DNA of 64,000 nucleotides from assembly GCA_947034895.1 (NCBI GenBank), contig OX344764.1, positions 47,411,348 to 47,475,347 on the forward strand, given 5' to 3'. The DNA comes from Rhytidiadelphus loreus (taxonomy: Eukaryota > Streptophyta > Bryopsida > Hypnales > Hylocomiaceae). The number at the start of each line of letters is the position of its first letter. Positions within the stretch are counted from its first letter, which is position 1. A program made the translations under genes and the position numbers. Below are positions 23,641 through 36,322 of the stretch, one piece after another. The notes under the pieces are model-generated. The model was not told the DNA's origin and did no database searches. It worked only from the letters and a program-made list of their open reading frames with translations.

Positions 23641-26600
23641 CGTTTCTTGTGCAGGTGAAGCTCTTTCCTTTCCGGCATAGTGCATTGCGGCTGACTGTCC
23701 AAGCTCTCAGTTTCCGAGATTTCATCCACATCGGAAAGAGGTTTGGGAAAGTACCGCTTCTCCAAGGAATGGGGATACTCCACTTGAACCCCATCGCGAA
23801 CCCTCCTGTCTGTTTTCCAAAGAATTTGAGCGCGTGTTTCAAGATGCTTGTCGGTGTCGTCTTTGGGCCAATGGTTGGATGCCACGCCTCCAGGCCATCC
23901 TGGTAATGTGCAAACTGCGTTACAATGCCTGCCTTCCGCTAGAGTTGCTGATCCATTGCAATATTGGTTCGTGGGCAGGCGGTTGGGAGAGGTTTGCAGA
24001 AGTGAAACCATGGCGTTGGCGACGTCGGTTTCTTGACTGGAGAGACGTGGAAGGTTTTGCGATTCTTCAGTAGTGTAGTTATCTTCTTTAGGATCGAACA
24101 GGCTCTCCTCGGACTGGTGCTTGACCGTCAGCTTTCGGAGTAAGGCTCCCCATAAGCCCTTTGGTCTTTCAGCACCTTCATTATCTCTTGCAAACAACTC
24201 CTGAACGAGAGAACAGCGCAACAATTAGGTTATAGGGCTCATGTTCCTGTGTTTCAAGGGCCAAGTCCCTTACTTGTGCAAACCCCCTATTGAAACATAT
24301 TGATGTGAAAGCATAACATCCAAAATACAGCATTGAAATTTTCCAAATGTTGTTTCGTATACTGTTGTTTCAGTATAGCGTTTGCTATCATGTCTTTCTT
24401 CTTACTTCTATGATCAATAACTGAATATGCTGTTACATTGATGATATGTCAGTTCAAACAATATAACAAGAAATTTTGTATTTTGCCTCTAGAGTATATC
24501 TGTCCCTGAAAGCAAGGGCATACTCTTTAGTGCAAACCCTCTGTTGAAACACATGTTGGAAACCCCCCATCAAAATAACCAAATTGTTTAAAGCTCCTGG
24601 TTAGTTAAAACAACATCACAATGTCTAATTTTGTAATGTGTTTCAATAGAGGTAGCACTAGTGTCTGTTTTTCGCTTCTATGATCAACAGCTCAATGTAC
24701 TTCGAGATTCTCCATGTAAGCGCAGGTTTTAACTTTCTTGCATGCAATAAAGCCAAAGAAAACTGTTGCATTCCTTTAGTAGCTTCATAACCAACTATAT
24801 TTGGAACGGCCGAGTCTCTCACAATTGCAACCCCCTTGGTAAAACTTGTCGATAAAGCACAACGTCATAATAACAACGTTGGGATAATGTTTCGAATTCT
24901 CGGTTGGTTGAAACAACACCTAGACCTACTATTGAATTTATTGATGATGCTTCAAAGAAATTGCTTGTTATTACAATCAATATCTGTGAGATTCTCCGTT
25001 TGGTGCAGTTATACGCATACGAAAAATATCAATGCAAAAATTTCAAGCAAAAAATATTGCATTATTTTCTCATGAGCTAGAAGTGTGATCTGTGACTTTG
25101 TACCTGATGACTCGCACGTTCCAGACTCTCACGCATAGCTGCAACACTGATATGGGACAATGCAGGGGAGACTGTTTGCAGGGCAGTGTCGCGACCAGGA
25201 GACGAGCATGTCGACTCGACGTCCTTGAACAGCAGCACTTGGAGCCACTTGTCCAGATTCGACTTTCCAATTTCTTTCAGTTTCTCATCATCCACATCGG
25301 CGCTTTGGTCCTTCTGCCTGGCATCCTTTCTCCGAATGTTGTCTAGGTGGTTCCTCAATGCCTGCAAACCTTCTCCCCGTCAGACAATGCTTACGAAATA
25401 TCACAGATATATAAACTTCAAAAAAAATTCACTAGGAACAGAAGGAAGCCTCGTGCCAAGATCGCACAGGCTTCAGAGACGGACTGCCATATAAAACCTG
25501 AATTTGGTAATCCGAGAAAGCAGTTTTCAAGGTAGTAGGTTTTCTGTCATGATTTTCCAATTAGGAACTCTTGGGCTCTCTTGCGTCCCAAAGATTAACA
25601 TGACTGGCACATAAGAAACTAACTGCACTCAATCTATTTCAGTGCAAATAGAGCAGGCCTGGCTAGTCCTTCTAAATTTTCCTACTTTTACAACATTGTC
25701 AGCCAGTCAGTTTTCCAGCTATTTGTGGCCTGGACTCCAGAAGCGTTTTCCAGAGTTGCCAAATGTGACATCTACGAGGTGAAAATACTCCCATAGAAGA
25801 CTTTCTATTTTATCAAAAAACGATTATGATCCAGAAAGCTTGTGCTTTTACTGATGGTGACTAGAGAATCATCCTATTGCACTCAAGACATTACACTCAG
25901 TTCCGAAATAGAGAGCCCTAATTCAGAAGATCCGAAGAAAGAGAGAGACGAACCTGCTCTAGAAGCGCATCAAGGTGTCCTTCAGACAAAAATGGAGGCC
26001 CAGTCTCCTCCGTAGCAACCTCTGAGGTCGGTATCTGAAACCGAATTTGCTGAAGAAGCTCATCCAAATACTCTTGCTTATACAAAGCCGCAGTGTCGGT
26101 GGATTTCATTTCCTTGGTGCTTTCGGTCTGCTGCACCATGATGACATCTTTCTGCACTTCCTGCTTGGAGTGGTCAGACCTCAATGACTCACTTGTCGAA
26201 GTTGTGTCATTGGCGGGTTCTGATGCAGGAGATTGGCCATGTTCGAAGCCATTGTAAAGGACCATGGTGAGATCATTGTCACCAGATGGTTTGGAGTTTC
26301 GAGAGCAATAGCTGGACGTCGGTTCTTCATGAAACTCGGTCTCCAACATGTTGTCATCTCTGGAGAGGCGAAGGGCAGGGCTCATCTCGTCATCGGCGAA
26401 GTCGCTGTTGCATTCACTTTCTGCCATGTGTCCATATGAAATGAGGACCTTCACATGGTTATTACATAGGTCCAATAGAGGATAATATATTTGACGGATT
26501 AGGAAAAACAGCTTAATCGCTAGAGTGTAAGCTAGACTTGACGTTCAATGAGGTTTTCTGCTATACAAATTGTTATTTTATTAAATCCCTAAACGACTGA

Positions 26601-29600
26601 GACTCCATGGTTTTAATATGATTGGTCATATCTTGAAAATTCAACAAGTCAGACGGGGTAAAAATTTATATCACTAGAATTCGTGAAAATCATTGCAGGA
26701 GTATGTCCAAAAGTGAACAAATTTGAACAAAAGAAAACACCCATACGGCCCACTGAGAAGTGCTAAGAGAAACATTAGGTCCAATTTGGGCCTCTTTGTC
26801 CTTAAGATGTAAGCCATGGTACCTGACGTTTCGCTGTCAGTATCGTATAGTTGGTGTATTTGAGGCATCTGTTCAATCTCCCTCACTCCTTCTCTGGAGT
26901 CGGTTATGCGATCCAAAGCTTGAATAGGACGTGGAGGTTTTGCTAAACCACTGGGTACCTCCCAAAGCGATAATTCACCTGCTTCTTTCGTATCTTCAAC
27001 CTGCATCGCAACTGCAATGGACGCTCAGTCCAGTATTTTTCTAATCTCACAGCTGCTGTACATCCGTAAAGGACCAGAAGGCCAGAATTGGAACCCATTA
27101 TTTCATCTAAATTTCTGAGTAAGTCATAAAGGAACTATTATTTGGACGAATTAGGAAACATGAAACATTCTTCCTGATTCTAGTAATATCAATTTTTACA
27201 CCAGCTAGGACATTGATTCTTCACAATATGATCAATCCACTGGACAGTTACTGCCATTAATCCCAGGTTCTTCAGAGAGTCAACCATGAAAACATAAAGA
27301 ACTTATGCTCGAAGAACAAAAAAACGTCTTGAGTGGTGCCTCTTTGCTGAAAACCATCGCATAGCCACAAACCTGAGACCCGGCAAAGTGTTGTAATATT
27401 GACAAATTATACGAAGCAATACCTTAGTCATCCCAAAAACTCTGAGTTCCCTGACTTCAAAATTCACAACCTCAAGGGAAACTTTTACTCGCCTTGATGA
27501 AAGATGTTATGAAGTGATGAATATCTTGTTGCGACGTAAAGCTAGACTCTACATCCTGATAAGAGTATGGATATTTGACACATGGATGTCGACTATCTGA
27601 AAACTAATTGGAACTCAGGAACCAAATGCGCAAAGTCTCACATAATATGCAAAATAATTCCCAGTGATGGTCACGCCATAGTTACAGGAATAGATACCTT
27701 TGATTGCATGCCTGACGAGTGACTTTCTAGCAGCAGCTTGCTGCTGATGCTCACGCCGAAGGATGTAAACTGCATCTTCTCCTTCATCATCTTCAGACTC
27801 ACTTTCCCACAACTGATTCGCAGTCATGACGAGCTTCTCTTCCTCCTCGTCCTCTTCAGCGCCGGTGGCACGAAGGGAGACGCAGCTGCTCACGTCCACA
27901 ATGTCCCTGCCCTGGGTGGCCAGCTTCTTCAGCATGCGGTCCTGAGCGTTGCCTCCAGCAGCAGCTTCCAAAATCTCCCTCTGGGAGTGCCTCTGCAGAA
28001 GCTCATGTTCCATGGCCTCACACGAAGCCTTCTGGGAATCCAGGCGGGCAATGAGGACGTTGCATGCTTCTCGAGTTAATCGCGCCTGCTCCTTATATGA
28101 CATGGTCCTTCGAAAGATCCAGGCAAGACCAGACCAAAAATCACTCAGAGAATTACTACAAAAGATGGTGACTACTCAACCTCGGCACCTCAACTGACTC
28201 AACAAATTACAAGCTCCACCCCTAGCGCACAACAGATAGCTCCAGTCCCTCAAAATGACGAGAAACCACAAAATCTAAGGAAAAGTATGTGGGACACTGC
28301 AAAAAATGTGCAACAAGAGCAAGTTCCTGATTGATGTTTCTGTGAGGGAGTTTTGTAGGATACTTCTGTTGCCTAAATCTGATTCCTTGGTGACATTAAA
28401 ATCGATATATCTCCTGGGAAAATGGCCAACTATGTTTTTGAAAAAGCCCGAACTGAGCAGAGCAATTACAGACCAATATTTGATGCTAAGAATCGAACCA
28501 GATGTGAGCACTAGCTAATAGGGTCCATAGTAAGAATGAGAGGCTCTAGTTGGGTAAAGATAGTTTGCATATTGGTTGCAAAAAATGTTCATAGGCGTAT
28601 ATGTCACACATGAATGACTGGAATCCTACTACCTACTATCTGAACGACCATAATCTCCGGATTCCTTACGATAGTAAGGAATGTTATGATAATCTAAGTC
28701 GTACGAAGGCTACATAAGTAGAGGGAGGGACTGAGAGCCAGATTGAGGGGGATTTATTAGAAAGGATATTGATAGAACTTCAGGGAGAGAGGGAGAGAGC
28801 ATACTCATGCATGGTATCACGAAGCACTCGTTCCAAGCAGAGACGGTACGACGACTGGCTCTCAGCCCATTTCCGCTGTTTTTCCAAACGGTGCTTATGT
28901 TTTTTAAGCAAGGACTCAAGGTCCGCCGCTTTCAGTCTTTCTTTCTCATTTTCATGCTTCAGCTTCATCACGGTGTCCTCCAACTTGGCTAGCTCTTCCT
29001 CTCTCTCCCGTCTTTCTTCTTCTCTCATAATCTTCACACGAAGCTCCTGCAAAAAGGATAATTACATATCCTATGTCAAACCCCGTATATGAAGGCATGT
29101 CTGGACTCTCAAGTCATTGAATGGAAGGTAATAAGTTATATGAGAGTATGATGGTTGTACCTTTTGCAATGCAGTTGTAGCTGCAGACTGGCGTCCCGAA
29201 AGACCATTTTTGCCTACAGCATTGCTCTCCCGGGCTCCGCTCCGTGAGACCCCTCTCATCAACCGAAACTGCACAGAACACAAAAAATGTCTTGTTGGGA
29301 TGATGATGTTGAAAGAAAGTGTCGTTAGACGTAGGTCAATAGTTTCCTGAATACTGGCATTCCTATCTCGTTCTGTGCGATTTCGACAGACATTTTAGTC
29401 TTAAGGTAAAGATACTAAAGCCGTCTTCTATATTGACATCTCTTACTGGAAGTAACTCATCTCTTCCGATATACTCCATGGGTCTTCAATTCGCAAGTTG
29501 CGTGTAAACATGACTTGGACAAATGACTGGCCAATGATCTTTGAATGGAAATGGGATTCTCTACTCTCCCTTCAAAGAGATCTACAACCTCCCAGCGTCT

Positions 29601-31967
29601 GAATGATTGGATAAGAAATCATCAACTACACTGAGTGAGAAAGCAATTTGATCTGAAGAGATACTGGATTCTGTAGTACCCAAAATGATCTCTCAGCAAG
29701 CTCCGTTGAGTGATCTCCCAAAGAATGTACATTCCTATATACAGCTTAAAATGCTTAAAGAAAACTAAACAGTATCGTCATTCCATAAATAGTTTACTGG
29801 CTCACCTTCTCCTTTATCTGGGCCACAGATCGATTGGCAAGGGTGACATCATCTTCTTTGATTTCTTTCCAGCTTCCAGGTCCAAACTTATTCACTCCCC
29901 GCTTCAGAGCCTCTTCTTCTTCGGCACTCCAAGGTCGTTTCGATGAAGTTCCTGGAGTCGCAAGGAGACACACTAGATTTCAGTGCACAAAAAGTTGCAA
30001 TGGCCAAGTTCCGAAAGCAGATTAAACACAATGCCCTTAATAGAGTTGAAAAGAAAAGATAAACACGCTCGTACTCTACATTTACAACTGAACAGAATGC
30101 CAAACGAATTGTAAACCTCATTGAAATTTGCATAATGTTGAACACAGGTTATAAACTGAAGGAAAATGATACCTAGAATTGCACCATACGGATAGGCACC
30201 CAAAATTCGAGAAACATCAGAGCTGGTAGGATCTTTGGAAGGTCCGCCCATTTCACTGGCAGAGTCCATAATTCTGTACTTTGAGACACTCACAATGGCT
30301 GCTGCAGCCAATCCACAGAGTGCCTTTTTCTCACGGAACTGCTGAGGCCACGGACGGCATTCACCAACGTGCTCTCTGGCCACTGCTTCGTCCTCTCCTC
30401 CTGCAAAGAATAACGCGAACGACCGCTTCCTGCAGAGATATGTTCAAGCTTTAAAGATTTTAAAGGTCCCTCTACTACGCTAAAATTGCAGAATCTCAAA
30501 AACAGAGATATGTTCAAGCTTTAGAAAGATGTACTTAAAGAAACTGTAAGAGATGTCGATCTTTTGTAAGGTGTTTGAAGTTCTAGAAACCCAGTTGCAT
30601 TACCTAGCTCTTCAAAATATCCCTATGATGATATGGAGAACTTGCACGATTGTTGAGCAAATGGGAGTGAAATGTTTTATTATCCAAACACTTAGAATGT
30701 ATGCGATCATTGTAGGCAGACATGTAAGTACCTGAAATCCGCATTCTTTGCAGCGAAGGCAGACAGAAACTGATTGATGGAGCATCCATGTTGCAAATCC
30801 CACCATGGCACTAAGAACTCCAGGCGATTTCTTTTCCGTAAACATGCTTGCCATTGCACTATTCGTAGATTTGGCAATATTGTTTTCCCCCCTCCTGAAA
30901 TTCCACAGCAACGAAAATCCCTCATTCAAAGCGTCGAATGCTCTACACTAAAATTTGCAATCACTTTGACCCAATCTAATTCTAAAATGGTTCTCTTCGA
31001 TTCAGGTGTAATTTTGTATTAAAAGTGCCCTTTCGAACCTCAAAGTGCGCAAGTGGCCGAAAGTCTTTGCTTCTGTATCTATAAGAATTAAAATAAATCA
31101 TATAGAGAGCTTCAAGGAACGTTAAATAATGTATCAATTGAAGATGACATGATACCTTCATCGTAGGTCGATAGAAGTATTTTTTGAAAGCTACTATAAT
31201 AGACTATTAGCTTCCAGATTGGACTTCCCATTATTAACTTGGACACTAAGTCAAATTAGTTGAAGTTTCAAATTAACTGGAATAGATTCAGTTCTTCTAT
31301 GATGTTGTCCTTGATACATGTAAAAACCAATGTAACCGAGCGTAATTGTAGTTTCTGATTTAATCTACTGTAGTGATTTAAGAGCCACTAATCATAGAGA
31401 ATCAACAACAGAGAAGAGGGGGAGTTTTGAAGTACTGATGGCTTACGAGGGACTGGGAACCAGTGATCAATATCCCACGCTAGTGGTGATGAGGTATCAG
31501 CGTTCCAGTACACAACATTCCCATACGGGTCGACTCTAAATTTGGCTGGATCAAAGCCTGCGTTCCTGCACTCCATTGTGGAAATTAAATTAGTTGCCAT
31601 AGAGTGTGAACTCAGAACAAATCAATAAATCATACTCTCAAAACGCAAGCAAAACTCTAAGAGTCTCAGTACTCAATGTTGCCTTCAGGTGTTGGGACGT
31701 CATTGGATGGCTATTACAGTACCATGGCTTACCACTTCTTGTCAACAGTTTCTACACTAAACCGTAAGGTTATACGTTCCAAAATTGCACTAGGAGTATG
31801 AAACATGCAGGGATTTTTTTGCATTTGCACGTACCCGAGGTGGTCCAGCTGCTGCCATAACTCCTCGGCATATTTCCGAGTATTCGACGAGTCTTTCTCC
31901 CTTTCAGCAATGACAGGAAACACATTATCCCAGTCTTTCAAATGTACAAACTGCTCCACAATACAAG

Positions 31968-32000
<33 letters not shown>

Positions 32001-32771
32001 TCAAACCTTAGTACACGACCTCGTTGATGCGGAACATTGGATTCTCTTCTAAGGGTATAATACCATACTAATTCCAAATCAGGCTACTAAGTACATTGCA
32101 CGAGAATGAGAACCTCAAGTCAGTGTGCTCCAAAACTACCCCTGATTTGTCTCAGACGGCTATTCCCTTCCTCATTCTACCTCGTGCACAACCAAACTAC
32201 TTGCATTCTAAAGTCTCATCCCCGAAAGACGATATCCTAACTGCAAGAACGTCAGCTAACGCAGTACTTGTACTCATCAATGGAAGTTTTCCAAGAAAGA
32301 AGGAAGGTCTATCCTAGTTGTAGCGAACCCAAATAAATTTTAGCCTTCCAACGTTTTATGAGATCTTTGAACCTACAACATTCTTACTACATAGTTTTCA
32401 AGAATTCCGCAATGCAATCTTTCTTTCTCAAAACAAACACTCCAGCACTCCATACCTCACTCAAGCCAACCATCTATATGATGAACTGTTCCCACAATAC
32501 AGTACTTATCACAAGATTTTGAGCTCTCCGGTGAAATTGGAGAAGTTACAAAAAAAAATGGCGGAAACAGAGAAACAAGGTGAGAAAGGGTACTAAGTGT
32601 TGTTACATCTTCCGCTTGAGGCGAGTAGGGCAGAAACCGTTGCGGTGCGCCTTCGGTGAACGGCATGGGCAATTCCACGGCCATCGCATGGCGACACAGC
32701 TTGGCATACACAGGCGGGTAGCCTAGCTGCAAGTCCACCTCACTATCCTCCACAGCAAACATCTCCACCAT
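23532..32771 (-). CDS. HNH-like / MYB-SANT / coiled-coil protein, 14 exons, 1138 aa
   Basis: Exons in gene order: 32771-32607, 31950-31835, 31565-31447, 30894-30732, 30429-30173, 29951-29806, 29268-29161, 29046-28805, 28107-27698, 27596-27489, 27011-26823, 26420-25954, 25361-25104, 24200-23532. Every intron is GT-AG and all phases close, giving 1138 residues. Residues 125-156 are HNH-like (WDIDHWFPVPRGG, then NLRIVQWQ), with D127, H128, N142 and N156 as candidate metal-site residues. Residues 279-325 form a MYB/SANT domain with W281, W301 and F323; its third helix (AQIKEKFR) resembles telobox MYBs. A charged coiled coil fills about 359-440, followed by an acidic stretch near 540. A nuclear, DNA- or chromatin-bound role is inferred; whether the HNH part cuts DNA is unknown. 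Exon 10 and its junctions are the least certain. Confidence 0.82.
31971..31998. repeat. (CA)14 microsatellite in intron 1 of the HNH/SANT gene
   Basis: On the gene strand it is (TG)n and ends 20 bases before the exon-2 acceptor (GGAGCAG), occupying the place of the usual polypyrimidine tract. Confidence 0.85.
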
Positions 32772-32984
32772 CGCTCCAAAATAAAAATAAAGAAATAAAC
32801 TCTTCTACTCTACTCTCTCAAGCCTCAACGAACTCCCCCAAGCCCTCTCACTGCAGTCCGCATTACATGGCTCAACAATCACGTGCAGCAGCCAAAACCA
32901 AGCCAAGCCAAAGCCCAAGTAAACTCCCAGTACAACTTCACCGTCACCAAAACCTCATCAACCACCCTCTCCCCAACAAGCTCG
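32772..32984. promoter_or_regulatory. Probable promoter/leader of the HNH/SANT gene
   Basis: Upstream of the minus-strand ATG at 32771. Pyrimidine-rich on the plus strand (CTACTCTACTCTCTCAAGCC). No clear TATA box on the gene strand. If the small plus-strand frame beyond it is real, this is a shared bidirectional promoter. Confidence 0.4.
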
Positions 32985-33161
32985 ATGAGTTCTCAACGGA
33001 AGAGAAGAGATGCGAACACGAAGGCTATGGACAAAGAGGAGAACCGGAGCGAGGAGGAGGAGGAAAGGGAGGAGACTGTGGTGGCTGCTGCAGCAGCAGC
33101 TTTTGCTATGGGTGCAGCTCCCTGGCTTTGGCTGGTCATTGTCCCTGATGATGATCAGTAG
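32985..33161 (+). CDS. Possible 58-aa small protein with hydrophobic C-terminus
   Basis: ATG at 32985 opens a frame with a basic start (MSSQRKRRDANTK), an acidic middle (EENRSEEEEEREE) and a hydrophobic, alanine-rich end (VVAAAAAAFAMGAAPWLWLV) before PDDDQ-stop. The order would suit a tail-anchored membrane protein. It runs divergently from the HNH/SANT gene. GAG and GCA repeats can create such frames by chance, and I do not recognise a family. Confidence 0.3.
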   Translation: MSSQRKRRDANTKAMDKEENRSEEEEEREETVVAAAAAAFAMGAAPWLWLVIVPDDDQ

Positions 33162-34664
33162 CTTAGCCCCCCCATTTACGACGTCCTGACGCCTCCCTTC
33201 AACGAACTTCGTTTGATCAAATGGACAGCGTCACGACCATTCACGAAAGCCGATCACTCCCAGCAGCACCAGCACCTTTGTCATGCTGCTGCTATAAGTG
33301 CGATCTCCATTTACAGGGGCTAAGTTATTACACAAAAACCCTTCCAAGTTTAAAAGCCCTGGCTGTGGGTTTTGCTTTTCCACTGCACACTGATTGAGTG
33401 CTCTCAAGCAACGTCATTCAATGGGTGCTGTGCACTTGTTTAGGTGCTCACTGCTAAGCTTAGAGTTTGAGCCTCATGCTAGATTTTACTTTAGGATCAT
33501 GTGTTTAGCCAGATTTGAAGGGCTGGGGAGGGTGGGGATGGGATTAGTGTGTCTTGATCTGTCTGTCAAGGAGAGAATGTGTCATGTTTGTTTTCTTCCT
33601 TGGCCTCAGCCTTGGTTTCGGTATGATGATCTTCAGGGATTGGATATCTGCAGGTTTTTCTGTTTGGAGCAGAAATGGATATGTACAAATTTGATGGAAT
33701 ATTTGGTAATACATGATGTTTCTCCTTTTTTCAGGGGATGATGTACAGTAGCCGCTAAATTGCAACAAAATCTTGTGATGGTTGGTACCGGTATAATTGC
33801 AATGAATCCACACACATGTTTTGTTGGGGATGAATAGAATAGAATGATGAGTTTTCATTCATATTGGGGCATGTTTCTTTCATCCACGCAAATTATTAGT
33901 GTTGTCACTTCAGTGAAGGTCCGTCGCTTTCTGCACTGTTGGAAATACCGGTAACAATGACCCCCCTCATTGGATGGATGGATGGATGCCAGGATGCATT
34001 TGAATTCCATGTACAACATCCACGGAAGAAGGGGGGAACTTACAGAATGTTGTTGTTTTTTGCTTTCTACTTTTTTTTCCTAGCATGAGGTACTGTACCC
34101 CGAATAAGGTAAAATCAAATTCAGGCATTTTGAATTTCACATGCAAGGCATTCCCACAGTCCACATTGGAAGTCGCTCCAGGATGATGGGCTGAAGCTGG
34201 AATTGTGTGCTTTAGGAGCCTACCCATACCTGATCACTTAAGCAATTACGCATATTTGGAGCGCAGCTTTTTTAGTGTCAAATTTTTCCGATGTACATAA
34301 ATATGATTTGGAAGGATTGCATATTTTTCCAGAATTTTATTACACAAAATGTAATTATTATGAATTTTTTTAGTGAAAGGTTCTCTTCAACCTACAATGG
34401 TGATATAGACCTTTGTATTTTCTAACCATAGTCTCATTGCAAAATCGACAAAGGGTTGGTTGCAATAGTGATAGCTTTGTAGCCAATCATAATGTGCGAA
34501 AATTGCTCCTCAAACTATGCAACAACTTCACAGAACTACAACAATCTATGGTTGATAATACAACAGTCTATAGGTTGGGTATAGGAGGTGATCAAGTATG
34601 GGTTGGCTACCATAAGCTTAGCTCTTCAACGACGAGCTGGTCATTGTAGAAACCAGTTGTTTTG
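33162..34664. other. Transition from genic to AT-rich DNA
   Basis: Balanced composition to about 34.2 kb, then AT-rich. It includes a (TGGA)n run at 33973-33987. Open frames at 33394-33741 and nearby lack a credible ATG or domain. Possibly 3' UTR of the small frame upstream. Confidence 0.35.
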
Positions 34665-34847
34665 GAACCATGTGAATTGTTGGTTTAAAAAAATGCAAAA
34701 GCACTCATTAGAAGTCAAACTATTGTAAAAGACGGTTCCCTTTTCACACAAAATTTGGAAGATGAATAGTTGCACTTCTATCCCACATGGAGAGATTTTT
34801 TGTCATTCATCGGCTGAAAAACATCCTCCGCGTCGTTTATGGGTTAA
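34665..34847. repeat. Dispersed repeat, partner of 37839-38040
   Basis: GCAAAAGCACTCATT, GTCAAACTATTGTA, GATGAATAGTTGCACTT and ACATCCTCC occur in the same order and spacing as in 37905-38030. The right end reads TATGGG followed by TTAA, resembling the TTAA-element tips. The left end is not preserved. Confidence 0.6.
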
Positions 34848-35804
34848 GGTAGGGTGATGGGTTTGTTTTGAAGATTGTTTTGGAAATGCGAATGATTGAG
34901 TGAATTTCATCCATTGAACAAAAGCATTTTTTTTGGGGGGGGGACAGGCATAACTAAGCATATTGAACTTCCTGAACACTAAACACTTACAATTGCAGGG
35001 AAGTGTTCAGTTATATATATATGCATTGATATACATTAAAGAGAAACATATTTATATTAAACTTTATATATTATAATACAAAACTAATAAGAATGGTATG
35101 TTTGAGTACTATGTCAGTTTATGTCCTGTCTCGAAATTAGCGAGCTGGGGATTTGCAGCTAAGCTTTAGGGTAAGTTACATGATTGCTTAATCAATCAGC
35201 AGCAGGTGGCTGGCACAGCCCTCATTCTTTTTATTTGCTTTGGGAAACTGACAGAGAACACAGCCCTCATTCTTGAGTTTCATCAGTCTGGACAACTCCG
35301 TCTGAGACTAATAAGACTATACTAAGGTAGACGTCAAAAATAATGCAAAAAGCTGTGCTCAAATTTGGAAATGAACTGCAGGCTTTTGCATCGTCAAATG
35401 CAAAAAAATTACAGGTTGGGCCAAACTATGTGTCTGCAGGGCAACATCAACTTCGTTAAATTGGCATATTTCCACAAACTTGGCACTTTTACATTTGGAT
35501 TGTGCGTTTTGAAATCTATACCAGTCCTAGACTTTAGAGCTTTGTGCAAATGAATTACAATTTTTGGCGCACTAAATCATGACAATTTAATGAAATTGTC
35601 CATCAATGGTTTTTTCATGTTTGGGTTTTCAATGAGGGGATGTGAATAACTTGATTGAGGTTCCTAATTTTCTAAGATTGGGTATGACATTTTGTTATTT
35701 AGGTACTTCAATATAAGTTTTTTGAGGTTTACAAAAAAGATATTGAAATCTTGCTAAATAATCACATTTTCTCCTTTGATTCTTTATAGACTTCCTAGCA
35801 AACC
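34848..35804. other. AT-rich intergenic, no gene seen
   Basis: No supported gene. A run of nine G at 34938-34946 and a short (TA)n at 35014-35021 are the only marked features. Confidence 0.4.
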
Positions 35805-35808
35805 TTAA

Positions 35809-36322
35809 CCCCTAACTGTCCGAAACACCGGATTCTAGTGTTTCAAAAATTTTGAAGTTAAGCAAAACCAAACCAAATTGCTATTTTGAGTAGTTTATAT
35901 TTTTGGAGAACTATTTTTGAAGTCTAGTTTTAGGATCAAAAAGTCGATCTTAAAAATGAAGGATTATGATTTTTCTATTCAAGATTTTGTGGAAGGATAC
36001 CCATTGCAATCTTGACTTCCCGTAGTGTTGAGGGCTCTTGGAAATGAGCATCAAATACACTAGATCTTGGAGAAAGATCACATTATAAATTCATTAAAAA
36101 AAAATTCACAGTTTTAACACTCTTATGATCAAACATTACAATCTTTCAATTTGTAAGTGATATTGTTATGTTTTCTTTTCCTATGTGATCTCTAACATGT
36201 CTAGTTTGAATTTGTACTATTACAATTCAAAAGAAATATGTACAACTTGTGAAATTATTGACTTTTTGTTGAATTTAGAACAAATTTCAAGAAGCTCAAA
36301 ACAGGCCTTAGGCATTTAGGGG
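35809..36322. mobile_element. TTAA-flanked MITE, copy T3
   Basis: TTAA (35805-35808) is followed by CCCCTAACTGTCCGAAACACC. The right end is GGCCTTAGGCATTTAGGGG followed by TTTA, a decayed TTAA. Ends are inverted over CCCCTAA and partly beyond. 514 bp, non-coding, shorter than its relatives. Confidence 0.55.

Noticed and set aside
33394..33741. A 115-codon plus-strand frame
   Set aside because: No ATG at its start, no domain, and composition like untranslated sequence.
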